A stretch of DNA of 64,000 nucleotides, from positions 35,298 through 99,297 of the forward strand of contig CAUUMS010000007.1 of assembly GCA_963546395.1 (NCBI GenBank), written 5' to 3'. A program made the translations under genes and the position numbers. Shown piece after piece: positions 40,078 to 49,489 of this stretch. The notes beneath the pieces are model-generated. The model saw only the letters and a list, made by a program, of their open reading frames with translations, was not told the origin of the DNA and made no database searches. Within the stretch, counting starts at the first letter, position 1. The number at the start of each line of letters is the position of its first letter. The DNA comes from Bacteroides_D sp963546395. Its GTDB lineage: Bacteria > Bacteroidota > Bacteroidia > Bacteroidales > CAJPTX01.

Positions 40078-41811
40078 ATGGATTGGAATTCGATACCGGA
40101 ATCCGTGCGAACCCGCGTGGAGGAGTGGCTCTCCTACGAGTACGACTCCCGCACGCGGGAGGATGTGCAATGGCTCATGGAGCACAATGTGCCGGCGTTG
40201 CTAGACGCTTTTGGCTGCGACCTGGAGTTCGGCACCGGGGGCCTACGCGGCATCATGGGCGTAGGGCCCAATCGCATCAATATCTACACAGTACGCCGCA
40301 CGACGGTAGGACTAGGGCACTACCTGCGCGAGGTGTACGGCACGACGCAGGAGGTGCGGGTGGCCATAGCCTATGACAGTCGCAACGAGAGCATACGCTT
40401 CGCCGAGGAGACCGCGAGCGTCCTGGCCGACATGGGATTTCGGGTGTACCTGTACGCCTCGGTGCGCCCCACCCCACAGCTCAGCTTCACGGTGCGCAAC
40501 CTGCGTTGCCATGCCGGTGTGGTGATAACGGCCTCGCACAACCCCAAGGAGTACAACGGCTACAAGGTGTACTGGCGCGACGGAGGGCAGGTGACTCCCC
40601 CCCACGATGGGCGCATCATGGAAGCGATACGTCAGGCAACCGGCACCCACTCCACACGTAAGGCGGTGGAGGGAGGATGCATCATTCGCCTGGATGCGGA
40701 ATTCGATGAGCCATACGTGAGCGCGCTGCTAAGCAGCATGCATCACCCCGAGTGTGTGGCCGCGCAGCGAGAGATGGGCATCGTGTACACGCCCATCCAC
40801 GGCGCAGGCGGGGGCATTGTGCCGGGGCTACTTCGCCGAATGGGATTCAACCACGTGCACCTGGTGACGAGCCAGCGAGATACGGATGGCAATTTTCCCA
40901 CCGTGTCCTCTCCCAATCCCGAGGAGTCAGCTGCGATGGCACTTGCCATGGAGATGGGTGAAGCGCAGGGAGCCGATTTGGTGTTGGGCACCGACCCCGA
41001 TGGGGATCGCGTGGGGGCTTACGCCCGCAATGCGTCGGGTGAACTCGTGCGGCTCAATGGTAACCAGCTGGCCGTGCTGCTTGCCTACTACCAGATGGAG
41101 TGGCTGAAGGAGCAGCAGGGCGTGGTGGATCCGTACCTGGTGCGCACCATCGTGACGAGCCCTATGCTCGATGCTTTGGCAGCCAGCTATGGGGTGCGCT
41201 GTGAGCAGGTGCTCACCGGATTCAAATACATTGCCGAGCGCATTGCCGCGCAGGAGGGGCACGCCTTCTTCCTCTTCGGCGGCGAGGAGAGCCACGGGTA
41301 TCTGGTGGGGACAGACACGCGGGATAAGGATGCCATGCAGGCCTGCGCGCTGCTCGCCGAGATGACCGCCTGGGCTAAATGCCAGGGGACAACGCTGGTG
41401 GGGCTACTCGAGAAGCTCTATGCCCAGTACGGCTACTGGTACGAGATGCAACATTCGCTGGTGCGACAGGGTGAAGCGGGGCGCAATGAGATAGCCATGC
41501 GCATGCAACGGCTCCGCGATGTGCCCCCCACGGCATTGGCTGGTGAGGAGATAACGCAGATTCTCGATTACCAGCTAGGCCAATGCAGCAATCTGGCCAC
41601 GGGTGACGTGGAGAGCATCCATTTACCTAAGTCCAACGTGCTACAGCTGGTGACCAACCAGGGGAGCGTGCTCACGGTGCGTCCCTCGGGGACAGAGCCG
41701 AAGATTAAGTACTACGCCAGCGTGCGCGGCAGCTACGAGGGGTTTGCGCAGAGCGAGGCAGCGCAGCGGCTCCGCGCTGAGATGCTGGTGGAGTCGCTCA
41801 TTGCCCTATAA
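40078..41811 (+). CDS. phosphohexomutase (phosphoglucomutase/phosphomannomutase)
   Basis: 577 residues from ATG 40078; the open frame further upstream overlaps rfbD and is not protein-like. Alpha-D-phosphohexomutase superfamily, PGM2/ManB-like length. Seen: FGTGGLRGIMG (50-60), active-site Ser153 in TASHNPKEYNGYK, the Mg2+ loop GTDPDGDR, the sugar-specificity loop FGGEESHGYL and the phosphate loop RPSGTEPKIKYY. Supplies glucose-1-phosphate (or mannose-1-phosphate) and so fits directly behind the dTDP-rhamnose genes. Confidence 0.93.
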   Translation: MDWNSIPESVRTRVEEWLSYEYDSRTREDVQWLMEHNVPALLDAFGCDLEFGTGGLRGIMGVGPNRINIYTVRRTTVGLGHYLREVYGTTQEVRVAIAYDSRNESIRFAEETASVLADMGFRVYLYASVRPTPQLSFTVRNLRCHAGVVITASHNPKEYNGYKVYWRDGGQVTPPHDGRIMEAIRQATGTHSTRKAVEGGCIIRLDAEFDEPYVSALLSSMHHPECVAAQREMGIVYTPIHGAGGGIVPGLLRRMGFNHVHLVTSQRDTDGNFPTVSSPNPEESAAMALAMEMGEAQGADLVLGTDPDGDRVGAYARNASGELVRLNGNQLAVLLAYYQMEWLKEQQGVVDPYLVRTIVTSPMLDALAASYGVRCEQVLTGFKYIAERIAAQEGHAFFLFGGEESHGYLVGTDTRDKDAMQACALLAEMTAWAKCQGTTLVGLLEKLYAQYGYWYEMQHSLVRQGEAGRNEIAMRMQRLRDVPPTALAGEEITQILDYQLGQCSNLATGDVESIHLPKSNVLQLVTNQGSVLTVRPSGTEPKIKYYASVRGSYEGFAQSEAAQRLRAEMLVESLIAL

Positions 41812-42117
41812 CAGCTCGAGGGGTCAACGCGGGACAGTGAGCCCCGCTCAGGGTAATCCACACGGCTATGCGATGCATGGCCAGGGGGGACTGTGGGAGC
41901 ACGGCCTGCGGCCAGTCCGGTAAAAGCGATTTGGTCAACGCGGGGGATGTATCAGGCCGAAAGGCAAATACCCTGCCTGTGGCCCGGAGATGCACATCCG
42001 GCGCAACACGATGTATTTTGCGCTCGGGCGGAATTTTGATTACCTTTGTGGCTGAATTTCGGGCCCTAGTCAAAAGGCTCAGAGCTCATCAGGTAACACT
42101 CAATAACAAAAAGAACA
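41812..42117. other. intergenic region before the DUF5684 gene
   Basis: About 300 bases with no gene. It ends with a full promoter for the next gene (42016-42048). No terminator with a T-run was found after the phosphohexomutase. Confidence 0.4.
42016..42048 (+). promoter_or_regulatory. full Bacteroidota promoter TTTTG-N20-TACCTTTG
   Basis: TTTTG (42016-42020), 20 bases, TACCTTTG (42041-42048), 70 bases before the DUF5684 ATG. This is the best promoter in the window: both elements and the spacing match consensus. Confidence 0.8.
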
Positions 42118-42483
42118 ATGATTGGTTACATCGTGTACATCCTTATCGTACTGCTCACTGCGGCGGGACTGTGGAGGATGTTTGAGAAGGCTGGCAAACC
42201 CGGATGGGCTGCCATCATTCCGTTCTACAACCTGTGGGTGATGATGGAAATCATCGGGCGTCCGAATGTTCACATGCTGTGGTGCCTGTGCCCGATTGCG
42301 AATATCGTTTTCGCGCTGATTTGGTACATCGAATTGTCACAGAGCTTCGGTCGCTCGGCGGGCTGGGGTGTGCTGGCGTTCTTCTTCCCATTCGTTGCAT
42401 GGCCTATCATCGGTTTCGGTGAAGACAAGTACATCGGCCCGCAGCGGATGAATCTCCCCAACATGCCTAACATGCAGAAGTAA
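42118..42483 (+). CDS. DUF5684 membrane protein
   Basis: 121 residues, four predicted membrane helices. Family hallmark seen: GKPGWAAIIPFYNLWVMMEI after the first helix, then CPIANIVFALIWYIELSQSFGRS and FFFPFVAWPIIGFGEDKYIGP. The tail is Asn/Met/Pro-rich. Function unknown. Single gene with the strongest promoter in the window and its own terminator. Confidence 0.85.
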   Translation: MIGYIVYILIVLLTAAGLWRMFEKAGKPGWAAIIPFYNLWVMMEIIGRPNVHMLWCLCPIANIVFALIWYIELSQSFGRSAGWGVLAFFFPFVAWPIIGFGEDKYIGPQRMNLPNMPNMQK

Positions 42484-42512
42484 GGAGAGCCAAGGGGTTC
42501 TCATCCATATGG

Positions 42513-42562
42513 AGAACGCCGGGTTGCGGGCCAAGAGGCTTGCCGCCTGGCGTTCTTTCATT
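42513..42562 (+). terminator. terminator after the DUF5684 gene
   Basis: AGAACGCC (42513-42520) pairs with GGCGTTCT (42549-42556), with further inner pairing GGGTTGC.../GCCGCC, followed by TTCATTT. Confidence 0.75.
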
Positions 42563-42656
42563 TACAAGGAGCGCCCCTGTCATCCGTTTTGGGGTACCGG
42601 TACGCTCAGCGATTGCCTCAGTGTCGGCGATGAGGAACACGTAAAGACGATGGAGT

Positions 42657-44234
42657 ATGGCCATGTTTAGCAGCAACACACGGGAGACCAAGCAGTGGGT
42701 AAAGGCAATCCGTGACAATTCGAACCTCTTCGCCATGGTGGTACAGGGGGACGTTGTGACGTGGGCGAGCCACGGGCTGACGCTTCACCTGGGTCGCAAT
42801 GAGTCGGCCATAGCTGGCCACCCCGTGCTAGAATTTATGCCCGAAGGGGACTGGAGCTCCATGCGTAGCTGGCTCGATGGGCACCCAGGGGTGGTGGGAG
42901 ATTTCTCGTTTTCTCTGCGCCACGCCAATGGGGTCGAGCATAAGGAGCGCGCGATGGCCTGGCGGAGCTCAGGCGGTGAGGCCACACTCTACTATGTGGC
43001 AGGGCACTACGCCCCGAGCGATGAGCCAGAGAGGGCGGAGGATGACAACGCCACCTCGCTGGCAAGCCGCGAGGAGATGCTGACCTACCTGAGCCACGAG
43101 ATTCGCACGCCGATGAATGCCCTCACGGGGCTACTGGAGCTGCTGCGGAGCACGTCCATCACCCCAGAGCAGGAGCCACTGGTATCGGCCCTATCCACCC
43201 TGTCGGCCAAACTGCTGATGCTGCTCAACGACATGCTCGACCTGTCGCGGGTGCGGGCGGGTAAGATGGTGCTCCACTATGAGACGTTCGCCCTGCGCCC
43301 AATCATGGATCGTCTGCTCCGTGAGCACGCCCTACTCCACCCGAATTTGCAGCTAAAGCTGGAGTATGATGATAGGCTCCCTGCGGAGATACGGGCCGAC
43401 TCGCACCGCATTGAGCAGATGCTCACCAATGTGCTGTCCAATGCGCTGAAGTTCACCAAGCAGGGGCAGGTCACGCTGATTGCACAACGTGGAGCTGGGC
43501 CGAAAGACCTGGTGCTGGCTGTGCGAGATACCGGCACAGGCGTGTCGCCCGCAATGCTGAGCCGGCTCTTCGATCCCTTCATCAGCTCCGGTCAATCCAG
43601 TGGGCGAGAGGCTGGCACAGGGCTAGGGCTGCACATTGCCAAGCTGCTTGCCGAGTTGCACGGGGGGCGTGTGCATGCATGCAGCGAGGAGGGACGAGGC
43701 ACCGAGGTACGATTTGAGCTCCCAGTGATACCGAACGATGAGGTTGCAGCACCTGAGCAATCCCCCGATAAGACCACAGGGGGTGGAGATGAGCCGCCGA
43801 TCCTATCGCTACAGGGTGCCGTGGTGTTCCCCACGGGGCGTAAGGAGAGCGCGAGGCGCATCCTGCTAGTGGATGACAACGCCATTAATGTAATGGTGGT
43901 CAACAAGTTCATCGCCCGATGGGGCTACGAGGTCGATGTGGCGAACGATGGGCAGCAGGCCCTCGACATGCTCGAGGGGAATGCGTATGGGCTGGTGCTG
44001 ATGGACATTCGCATGCCGGTGATGGGTGGGATTGAGGCCACAGAGCGCATTCGCGCGCGCAAGGATGCCAAGGCCCGTGTTCCCGTAGTGGCCCTGACAG
44101 CCTCCACAGAGACGGGCATCAAAGAGCGCATCGAATCGGTTGGTATGGACGGGTACATTTTCAAGCCATTCATTGCCGGCGATTTGCAACGGCTCGTGGA
44201 GTACTACCTTGGGCCAGGTCAACCCGCCAGCTAA
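42657..44234 (+). CDS. hybrid sensor histidine kinase / response regulator, cytoplasmic
   Basis: 525 residues with no membrane helix. Domains in order: PAS-like sensor (about 15-120), HisKA with phospho-acceptor His147 in LSHEIRTPMNALTG, HATPase with NVLSNALKFTKQG, DTGTGVS and GTGLGLHIAK, a linker (about 355-400), and a receiver with VDDN (405-408), phospho-acceptor Asp450 in LVLMDIRMPVMGG, and the KPF switch lysine near the end. A soluble hybrid kinase must sense something inside the cell or bind a membrane partner. Eight bases separate it from a nucleoside phosphorylase on the same strand, so the two are co-transcribed. Confidence 0.93.
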   Translation: MAMFSSNTRETKQWVKAIRDNSNLFAMVVQGDVVTWASHGLTLHLGRNESAIAGHPVLEFMPEGDWSSMRSWLDGHPGVVGDFSFSLRHANGVEHKERAMAWRSSGGEATLYYVAGHYAPSDEPERAEDDNATSLASREEMLTYLSHEIRTPMNALTGLLELLRSTSITPEQEPLVSALSTLSAKLLMLLNDMLDLSRVRAGKMVLHYETFALRPIMDRLLREHALLHPNLQLKLEYDDRLPAEIRADSHRIEQMLTNVLSNALKFTKQGQVTLIAQRGAGPKDLVLAVRDTGTGVSPAMLSRLFDPFISSGQSSGREAGTGLGLHIAKLLAELHGGRVHACSEEGRGTEVRFELPVIPNDEVAAPEQSPDKTTGGGDEPPILSLQGAVVFPTGRKESARRILLVDDNAINVMVVNKFIARWGYEVDVANDGQQALDMLEGNAYGLVLMDIRMPVMGGIEATERIRARKDAKARVPVVALTASTETGIKERIESVGMDGYIFKPFIAGDLQRLVEYYLGPGQPAS

Positions 44235-44242
44235 CAGACACT

Positions 44243-45130
44243 ATGGATAAGCAACGAATAATATCCGATTCCGAGCTGATGCTTGCCGATGATGGCTCGG
44301 TGTTTCACCTCCGGATGCGCCCTGAGGATATAGAGGGCGACACGGTGATAATGGTGGGCGATCCGGCCCGGGTTGCACTAGTGGGGCGGCAGCTGTCGCA
44401 TGTACGGCAGATAGCCCAGAATCGCGAGTTTCACTCCATCACGGGAGAGTACCGTGGGCACCGCATCTGCGTCCTGTCGCACGGGATAGGGTGCGGGTGC
44501 ATTGACATTGTCATGAATGAGCTCGATGCGCTGGTCAATGTGGATCTTGCGAGCCGAACCCCACGCACCGAGGCGCAGCGTAGCTTACGGCTGGTGCGCA
44601 TTGGGACAGCTGGGACAGTGCAGAATGAGATACAGGCCGGTGAGGCCATCGTAACCGCACGGGCTATAGGGGTGGATGCGCTGGGGTGGTACTACACCGA
44701 TGCGTGCGCAACATTTGACAGCGCATGCACAGAGGCCTTTACGCGGCACTTGAATTGGCCCGGGGAGCTCCCAAGGCCATACGTTACGTCATCATCCAGG
44801 CATCTATTGGAGCGGCTGAAGGGCCTTGGGCACACGGGTATGACCCTATCGGCCCCGGGCTTTTTCGCCCCACAGGGACGGTGCGTACGTTTGACCCCCA
44901 GGCTAGACGACCTAGTGGAGCGGGCTTCCGCATTCGAGTACGAAGGGCAACGCATCCTGAACATGGAGATGGAATCGGGGGCCCTGTCGGCCTTGGCTAC
45001 CATGCTAGGGCACGAGGCCATAACGGTTACACTGGCCATTGACAACCGCAGCAAAGACGCGACGCTAGTAGATTATCACGCCCGCATGGATTGGCTCGCT
45101 GGGCAGGTGCTAAATGCCATAACAGCCTAG
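44243..45130 (+). CDS. nucleoside phosphorylase (PNP/UDP family, uridine phosphorylase-like)
   Basis: 295 residues. Cleaves a nucleoside with phosphate to base and ribose-1-phosphate. Seen: VGDPARVALVG at the N-terminus (phosphate loop), VLSHGIGCGCIDIVMNEL, RIGTAGTVQ, and NMEMESGALSALATMLGHE with the catalytic-type ribose-binding ME. It matches the uridine phosphorylase side of the family best, but the base specificity residues are not clear by eye. It lies 8 bases after the hybrid kinase. Confidence 0.85.
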   Translation: MDKQRIISDSELMLADDGSVFHLRMRPEDIEGDTVIMVGDPARVALVGRQLSHVRQIAQNREFHSITGEYRGHRICVLSHGIGCGCIDIVMNELDALVNVDLASRTPRTEAQRSLRLVRIGTAGTVQNEIQAGEAIVTARAIGVDALGWYYTDACATFDSACTEAFTRHLNWPGELPRPYVTSSSRHLLERLKGLGHTGMTLSAPGFFAPQGRCVRLTPRLDDLVERASAFEYEGQRILNMEMESGALSALATMLGHEAITVTLAIDNRSKDATLVDYHARMDWLAGQVLNAITA

Positions 45131-45227
45131 CTACGAGAGGATCAGCGTCCGCATCATAGCTCCAGGTTGAGTCGAATTACAGCTGAAAGGCCATTGGCCG
45201 CGGGGCCGGTATTACGCGAAGTTCCCC

Positions 45228-45235
45228 TACCTTTG
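45228..45235 (+). promoter_or_regulatory. promoter -7 element (TACCTTTG) for clpX
   Basis: TACCTTTG 96 bases before the clpX ATG at 45331. The frame is open through part of this leader, which is why a longer start would be possible but is not preferred. Confidence 0.5.
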
Positions 45236-45330
45236 CAGTTGGCACCATCGCCTAGTTGGTTGCCCCCACATTGGCCTGGGCAGTTTGCGCGCCAGGGCCT
45301 CAGGAGTGTACCTATTCCCGCTTAGATCGC

Positions 45331-46578
45331 ATGAGTGAACACCGGAGAGAGAGGGTAGTTTGTGCCATTTGCGGCAAGGATGAGCACCAGTGCCACCTGA
45401 TTCAAGGGGTGGCAGGCTATGTGTGCACAGAATGCATCGAGGGGGTGCATAGCTTTCTGCTGGCGCAGCAGGAGTCGGCTGCGACACCTGTGATGCAGGG
45501 TATAGAGGCTAAGGAGCTACTTCCCCCGCGGGAGATGAAGGCCTTTCTGGATCGCTACGTCATCGGGCAGGATCGGGCAAAGCGCTTTCTCTCCGTGGCG
45601 GTATTCAATCACTACAAGCGCATACTAAGCCATCGTCCGGCAGGGGAGCAACCCGGCGTTGAGCTCGAGAAGAGCAACGTGCTGCTGGTAGGGCCCACGG
45701 GCACAGGGAAGACCCTCCTTGCACGCACGATAGCCCGAATGCTGAAGGTGCCTTTCTCCATTGTGGATGCCACCGTGCTCACTGAGGCCGGGTATGTGGG
45801 AGAGGATGTGGAGAGCATTCTGACGCGGCTCTTGGCCGCAGCCGATTACGACGTGGCCGCGGCCGAACGGGGGATCCTGTTCATCGATGAGCTGGACAAG
45901 ATTGCCCGCAAGAGCGATAACCCATCCATCACGCGGGATGTGTCGGGGGAAGGGGTGCAGCAGGCCCTACTCAAGATTCTAGAGGGCACGGTGGTACACG
46001 TCCCCCCGCAGGGTGGGCGTAAACACCCTGAGCAGAAGATGATTGCCGTGGATACGAAGGACATCCTATTCATCTGTGGCGGTGCCTTCGAGGGTATTGA
46101 ACGGCACATTGCGCAACGCCTAAACACGCAGGTGGTGGGCTACGGGGCGCATCGGCAACGAGAACGGGTGAAAGCGAGCGATCTGATCGCCTACATCTCA
46201 CCCCAGGATCTACGCTCGTACGGGCTGATCCCCGAACTGGTGGGCCGCTTACCAGTGATTTCGCATCTCGACCCACTGGATAAAAAGGCCCTGAGAGATA
46301 TTCTCACAAAGCCCGAGAATGCCATCGTTCGCCAGTATGAGGAGTTGTTTCGATACGATGGTATCACGCTGCAAATAGACAGCGAGGTGCTGGACTTCAT
46401 TGTGGATAAAGCCGTGGAGTACCGTCTCGGCGCGCGGGGATTGCGCTCGATATGCGAGGCGATTCTCATTGACGGTATGTACGAGCTCCCGGGATCGGGA
46501 ACGGATACGCTACACGTGGATCTGCCGTATGCCCGCCGGGCTCTGGAACGGGAGCAATCGTTAAGCCTACAGGCCTAA
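45331..46578 (+). CDS. clpX: ATP-dependent Clp protease ATP-binding subunit ClpX
   Basis: 415 residues from ATG 45331. AAA+ unfoldase that feeds substrates to ClpP. N-terminal zinc-binding domain with Cys11, Cys14, Cys32 and Cys35; Walker A GPTGTGKT (121-128); pore-1 loop GYVGEDVES (154-162); Walker B FIDELDKIA; pore-2 and ClpP-binding IGF-type loop replaced here by YGAHRQRERV (about 295-304, no obvious IGF); sensor 2 region GARGLRSI. clpP is not adjacent. A strong terminator follows. Confidence 0.94.
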   Translation: MSEHRRERVVCAICGKDEHQCHLIQGVAGYVCTECIEGVHSFLLAQQESAATPVMQGIEAKELLPPREMKAFLDRYVIGQDRAKRFLSVAVFNHYKRILSHRPAGEQPGVELEKSNVLLVGPTGTGKTLLARTIARMLKVPFSIVDATVLTEAGYVGEDVESILTRLLAAADYDVAAAERGILFIDELDKIARKSDNPSITRDVSGEGVQQALLKILEGTVVHVPPQGGRKHPEQKMIAVDTKDILFICGGAFEGIERHIAQRLNTQVVGYGAHRQRERVKASDLIAYISPQDLRSYGLIPELVGRLPVISHLDPLDKKALRDILTKPENAIVRQYEELFRYDGITLQIDSEVLDFIVDKAVEYRLGARGLRSICEAILIDGMYELPGSGTDTLHVDLPYARRALEREQSLSLQA

Positions 46579-46653
46579 ACGAGGCCAGCAAGCAGGCGAT
46601 ACAGCAACGATTAGTCGCCTGGCGTTCAGCAGACGGGTATTAGGGTATAGAAG

Positions 46654-46700
46654 TGCACGATGCGGGAGAAAGGGGCTTTTCTCCCGCATCGTGCATTTTT
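46654..46700 (+). terminator. rho-independent terminator after clpX
   Basis: A perfect 18-bp stem: TGCACGATGCGGGAGAAA (46654-46671) with its complement at 46678-46695, loop of 6, then TTTTT. Confidence 0.9.
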
Positions 46701-46774
46701 ACCTCTGATCAATCCACCCCGGGCTGCACATCTGAGGGCAAGGGTTCCAAGGCGTGGAGAGGTGGCACTAAGCA

Positions 46775-46814
46775 GCCGTGGGCGCAGAGGGGATGTCCCC
46801 TCTGCGCCCACGGC
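46775..46814 (-). terminator. perfect hairpin after hutU (terminator-like, no T-run)
   Basis: GCCGTGGGCGCAGAGGGG (46775-46792) pairs perfectly over 18 bp with 46797-46814, 4-base loop. It lies 33 bases past the hutU stop on the minus strand but lacks a T-run on either side. Confidence 0.6.
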
Positions 46815-46847
46815 GTATCACAACCAGATGGAATGGGCCCGGAATCC

Positions 46848-48857
46848 CTAGCGCAGGGCCTGAGATATTAGCGCATCGTCCACCAGGTTAGGCATCGTCA
46901 CACGCAACTCGGGGACGCGTCCCATCTCACGCTCAATGGCATGCATGGCCCCCTGGTTGCGGGCCCAACTACGGCGTGCAATACCGTTGTTCACATCCCA
47001 AAATAGCATCCGTTTGAGTCGCACGTCGGCCTCGGCAGAGCCGTCGAGCACCATGCCAAAGCCGCCGTTCATGACTTCGCCCCACCCTACACCACCGCCA
47101 TTGTGGAGCGAGACCCACGTGGCCCCACGGAATGAGTCGCCGATGACATTCTGCACGGCCATATCAGCGCAGAATTGCGACCCGTCGTAGATATTCGACG
47201 TTTCGCGGTAGGGAGAGTCTGTGCCAGAGACATCGTGATGGTCACGTCCCAGGACAACCGGGGCTGAGAGCTCACCGCTGCGCACCGCCTCATTGAATCG
47301 CTGGGCAATGCGCATGCGCCCTTCAGCATCAGCGTAGAGGATCCTGGCCTGCGAGCCTACCACTAGACGATTGGCCGCCGCCTCACGAATCCAGTGTATA
47401 TTGTCATTCAGCTGATCCTTGATCTCCTCGGGGGCCGATTTCAGTATCTCCAGCTGCACCTCCAAGGCGATACGGTCGGTGATGGCCAGGTCGGCTTCAC
47501 TGCCCGAGGTGCAAACCCAACGGAATGGGCCAAAGCCGTAGTCGAAGAACTTGGGCCCCATGATATCCTGGACGTACGAGGGGTAGCGGAACCCATTGCC
47601 ATCGGGGGCAAGGATATCGGCACCCGCCCTACTCGATTCGAGCAGGAATGCGTTCCCGTAGTCGAAGAAATACATGCCCTGCGAGGTGAGCGCATTGATG
47701 GCTATCACATGCCGGCGCAGGGATTCGTATACCTTATCGCGGAACAGATCGGGCTGCTCGGCCATCATGCGGTTGGCCTCCTCGAAGGTGAGCCCAACGG
47801 GGTAGTAACCGCCCGCAAAGGGATTGTGGAGGGATGTTTGGTCGCTACCGAAATCCACACGCACGCCATCGGCTGCCAGACGCTCCCACAGGTCGACCAC
47901 ATTGCCAACATACGCTAGCGAGACGACCTCTTTGGTGGAAACCGCTGTCCCGATCCGATCCATGAGGGCATCGAGATCGTCGTGCAGCTCATCGACCCAT
48001 CCCTGCGCATGACGCTTCTCGGCCGCGTGGCGATTGACCTCGGCTACCACACTCACCACGCCTGCAATGCGCCCAGCCTTAGGCTGCGCCCCGGACATGC
48101 CACCTAGTCCTGAGGTGACAAATAGCTTGCCTCGTAGATCCTTCTCACCGGCCTTAAGGCTCCTGCGCCCGGCTCCAAGCACGGTAATAGTGGTGCCATG
48201 CACGATGCCCTGCGGGCCGATGTACATGTAGGAGCCGGCGGTCATCTGGCCGTACTGGGTTACCCCAAGCGCATTGTAACGCTCCCAGTCGTCGGGGGAT
48301 GAATGGTTGGGTATCATCATCCCATTAGTCACCACCACGCGTGGGGCTTCCCGATGCGATGGGAATAGCCCCACCGGGTGCCCGGAGTACATGACGAGCG
48401 TCTGCTCGTCGGTCATGGTGGCCAGATACTGCATCGTCAGGCGATACTGCGCCCAGTTTTGGAATACGGCCCCATTGCCACCATACGTGATGAGCTCATG
48501 CGGATGCTGGGCGACGGCCGGATCCAAATTGTTCTGGATCATCAGCATGATGGCGGCCGCCTGGCGGCTCTTGGCTGGATACTCGTCGATGGGCCGAGCA
48601 TACATGGGGTACTCGGGGCGGAAGCGGTACATGTAAATGCGGCCGTAGGCATCGAGCTCATTCCTAAACTCGGGTGCCAACACGGCATGATGCTTCTGCG
48701 GGAAGTAGCGTAATGCATTCCGCAGGGCCAACTCACGCTCACGCTCGGTGAGAATCGATTTACGTCGAGGCGCATGGCTCACCGATGGATCCAGCTCCCT
48801 GGCGGGTGGCAACTCAGCGGGGATGCCTCCGAGGATGTCATTTTTGAAGTCTACCAT
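46848..48857 (-). CDS. hutU: urocanate hydratase
   Basis: 669 residues, the long form known from Bacteroidales and eukaryotes (about 670) as against about 560 in E. coli-group bacteria. Second step of histidine degradation: urocanate to imidazolonepropionate with tightly bound NAD+. Seen: ITYGGNGAVFQNWAQYRLTM near residue 120, MYSGHPVGLFPS, TAGSYMYIGPQGIVHGT, the VTSGLGGMSGAQPKA Rossmann segment, DQTSLHNPF, GSQARILYAD, and HNGGGVGWGEVMNGGFG. The other hut genes (hutH, hutI, ftcD) are not in the window. Confidence 0.95.
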   Translation of the reverse strand: MVDFKNDILGGIPAELPPARELDPSVSHAPRRKSILTERERELALRNALRYFPQKHHAVLAPEFRNELDAYGRIYMYRFRPEYPMYARPIDEYPAKSRQAAAIMLMIQNNLDPAVAQHPHELITYGGNGAVFQNWAQYRLTMQYLATMTDEQTLVMYSGHPVGLFPSHREAPRVVVTNGMMIPNHSSPDDWERYNALGVTQYGQMTAGSYMYIGPQGIVHGTTITVLGAGRRSLKAGEKDLRGKLFVTSGLGGMSGAQPKAGRIAGVVSVVAEVNRHAAEKRHAQGWVDELHDDLDALMDRIGTAVSTKEVVSLAYVGNVVDLWERLAADGVRVDFGSDQTSLHNPFAGGYYPVGLTFEEANRMMAEQPDLFRDKVYESLRRHVIAINALTSQGMYFFDYGNAFLLESSRAGADILAPDGNGFRYPSYVQDIMGPKFFDYGFGPFRWVCTSGSEADLAITDRIALEVQLEILKSAPEEIKDQLNDNIHWIREAAANRLVVGSQARILYADAEGRMRIAQRFNEAVRSGELSAPVVLGRDHHDVSGTDSPYRETSNIYDGSQFCADMAVQNVIGDSFRGATWVSLHNGGGVGWGEVMNGGFGMVLDGSAEADVRLKRMLFWDVNNGIARRSWARNQGAMHAIEREMGRVPELRVTMPNLVDDALISQALR

Positions 48858-48937
48858 GACCGCTCAATTTGATTACGTGGCTGCGGGTACAAATGCTACT
48901 GGTGTCTCACCCTGGGCCTACCGAGAACGTAGGGCCC

Positions 48938-49489
48938 TTACATGGTGGGGGAAGCAGCTGCACTTCCCATCTCCTTCATGTAGGCTAGGGTATTCAGTAT
49001 ACTCCCGGTGGTAATGCGGGTTGCTTCGGCAATGATATGGGCCCGCTCGTAGTACTGTTGGCGTGCGGCCATAGTTTGCTCGACGTAGGGGAAGAGCTCA
49101 TCGGGCTGCATGTCCTCCAGCAGAGGCCTGCGAGCCATGCTGTTGCGAAGACGTTGGCACAGGGCTGTATTAGAGAGCTGGAGGTAGAGCGTGTAGCCCT
49201 GCTCGCGCATGCGATCCATATTGTCGAAGAAACAGGGCGTGCCTCCTCCCGTGGCTACGACGCAGGGGCCTTTGTCGGCCAGAACGTTACGGAGCATTTC
49301 TCGCTCGATGTCTCGGAAGGCAGCCTCCCCCTCAGATTTGAAGAACTGCGTGAGCGAGCGGCCTGTCTGCTGCTCGATTGCGGCATCGAGATCCACGAAC
49401 TCTACATTGAGCTCACGCGCCAACTTCTTACCGAATGTGGACTTACCACATCCCATGAATCCGAGGATGAAAATGGGGCGATCCAGCAT
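48938..49489 (-). CDS. aroK: shikimate kinase
   Basis: 183 residues. Phosphorylates shikimate in aromatic amino acid synthesis. Seen: Walker A GFMGCGKS (10-17), FVDLDAAIEQQTGRSLTQFF (shikimate-binding Asp), FRDIEREML (binding Arg), VVATGGGTPCF and the lid Arg in ARRPLLE. Single-domain, normal length. Confidence 0.94.
   Translation of the reverse strand: MLDRPIFILGFMGCGKSTFGKKLARELNVEFVDLDAAIEQQTGRSLTQFFKSEGEAAFRDIEREMLRNVLADKGPCVVATGGGTPCFFDNMDRMREQGYTLYLQLSNTALCQRLRNSMARRPLLEDMQPDELFPYVEQTMAARQQYYERAHIIAEATRITTGSILNTLAYMKEMGSAAASPTM

Noticed and set aside
46775..46814. Perfect hairpin as an attachment or transposon end
   Set aside because: No direct repeats or transposase nearby; position after hutU suits a terminator-like element.
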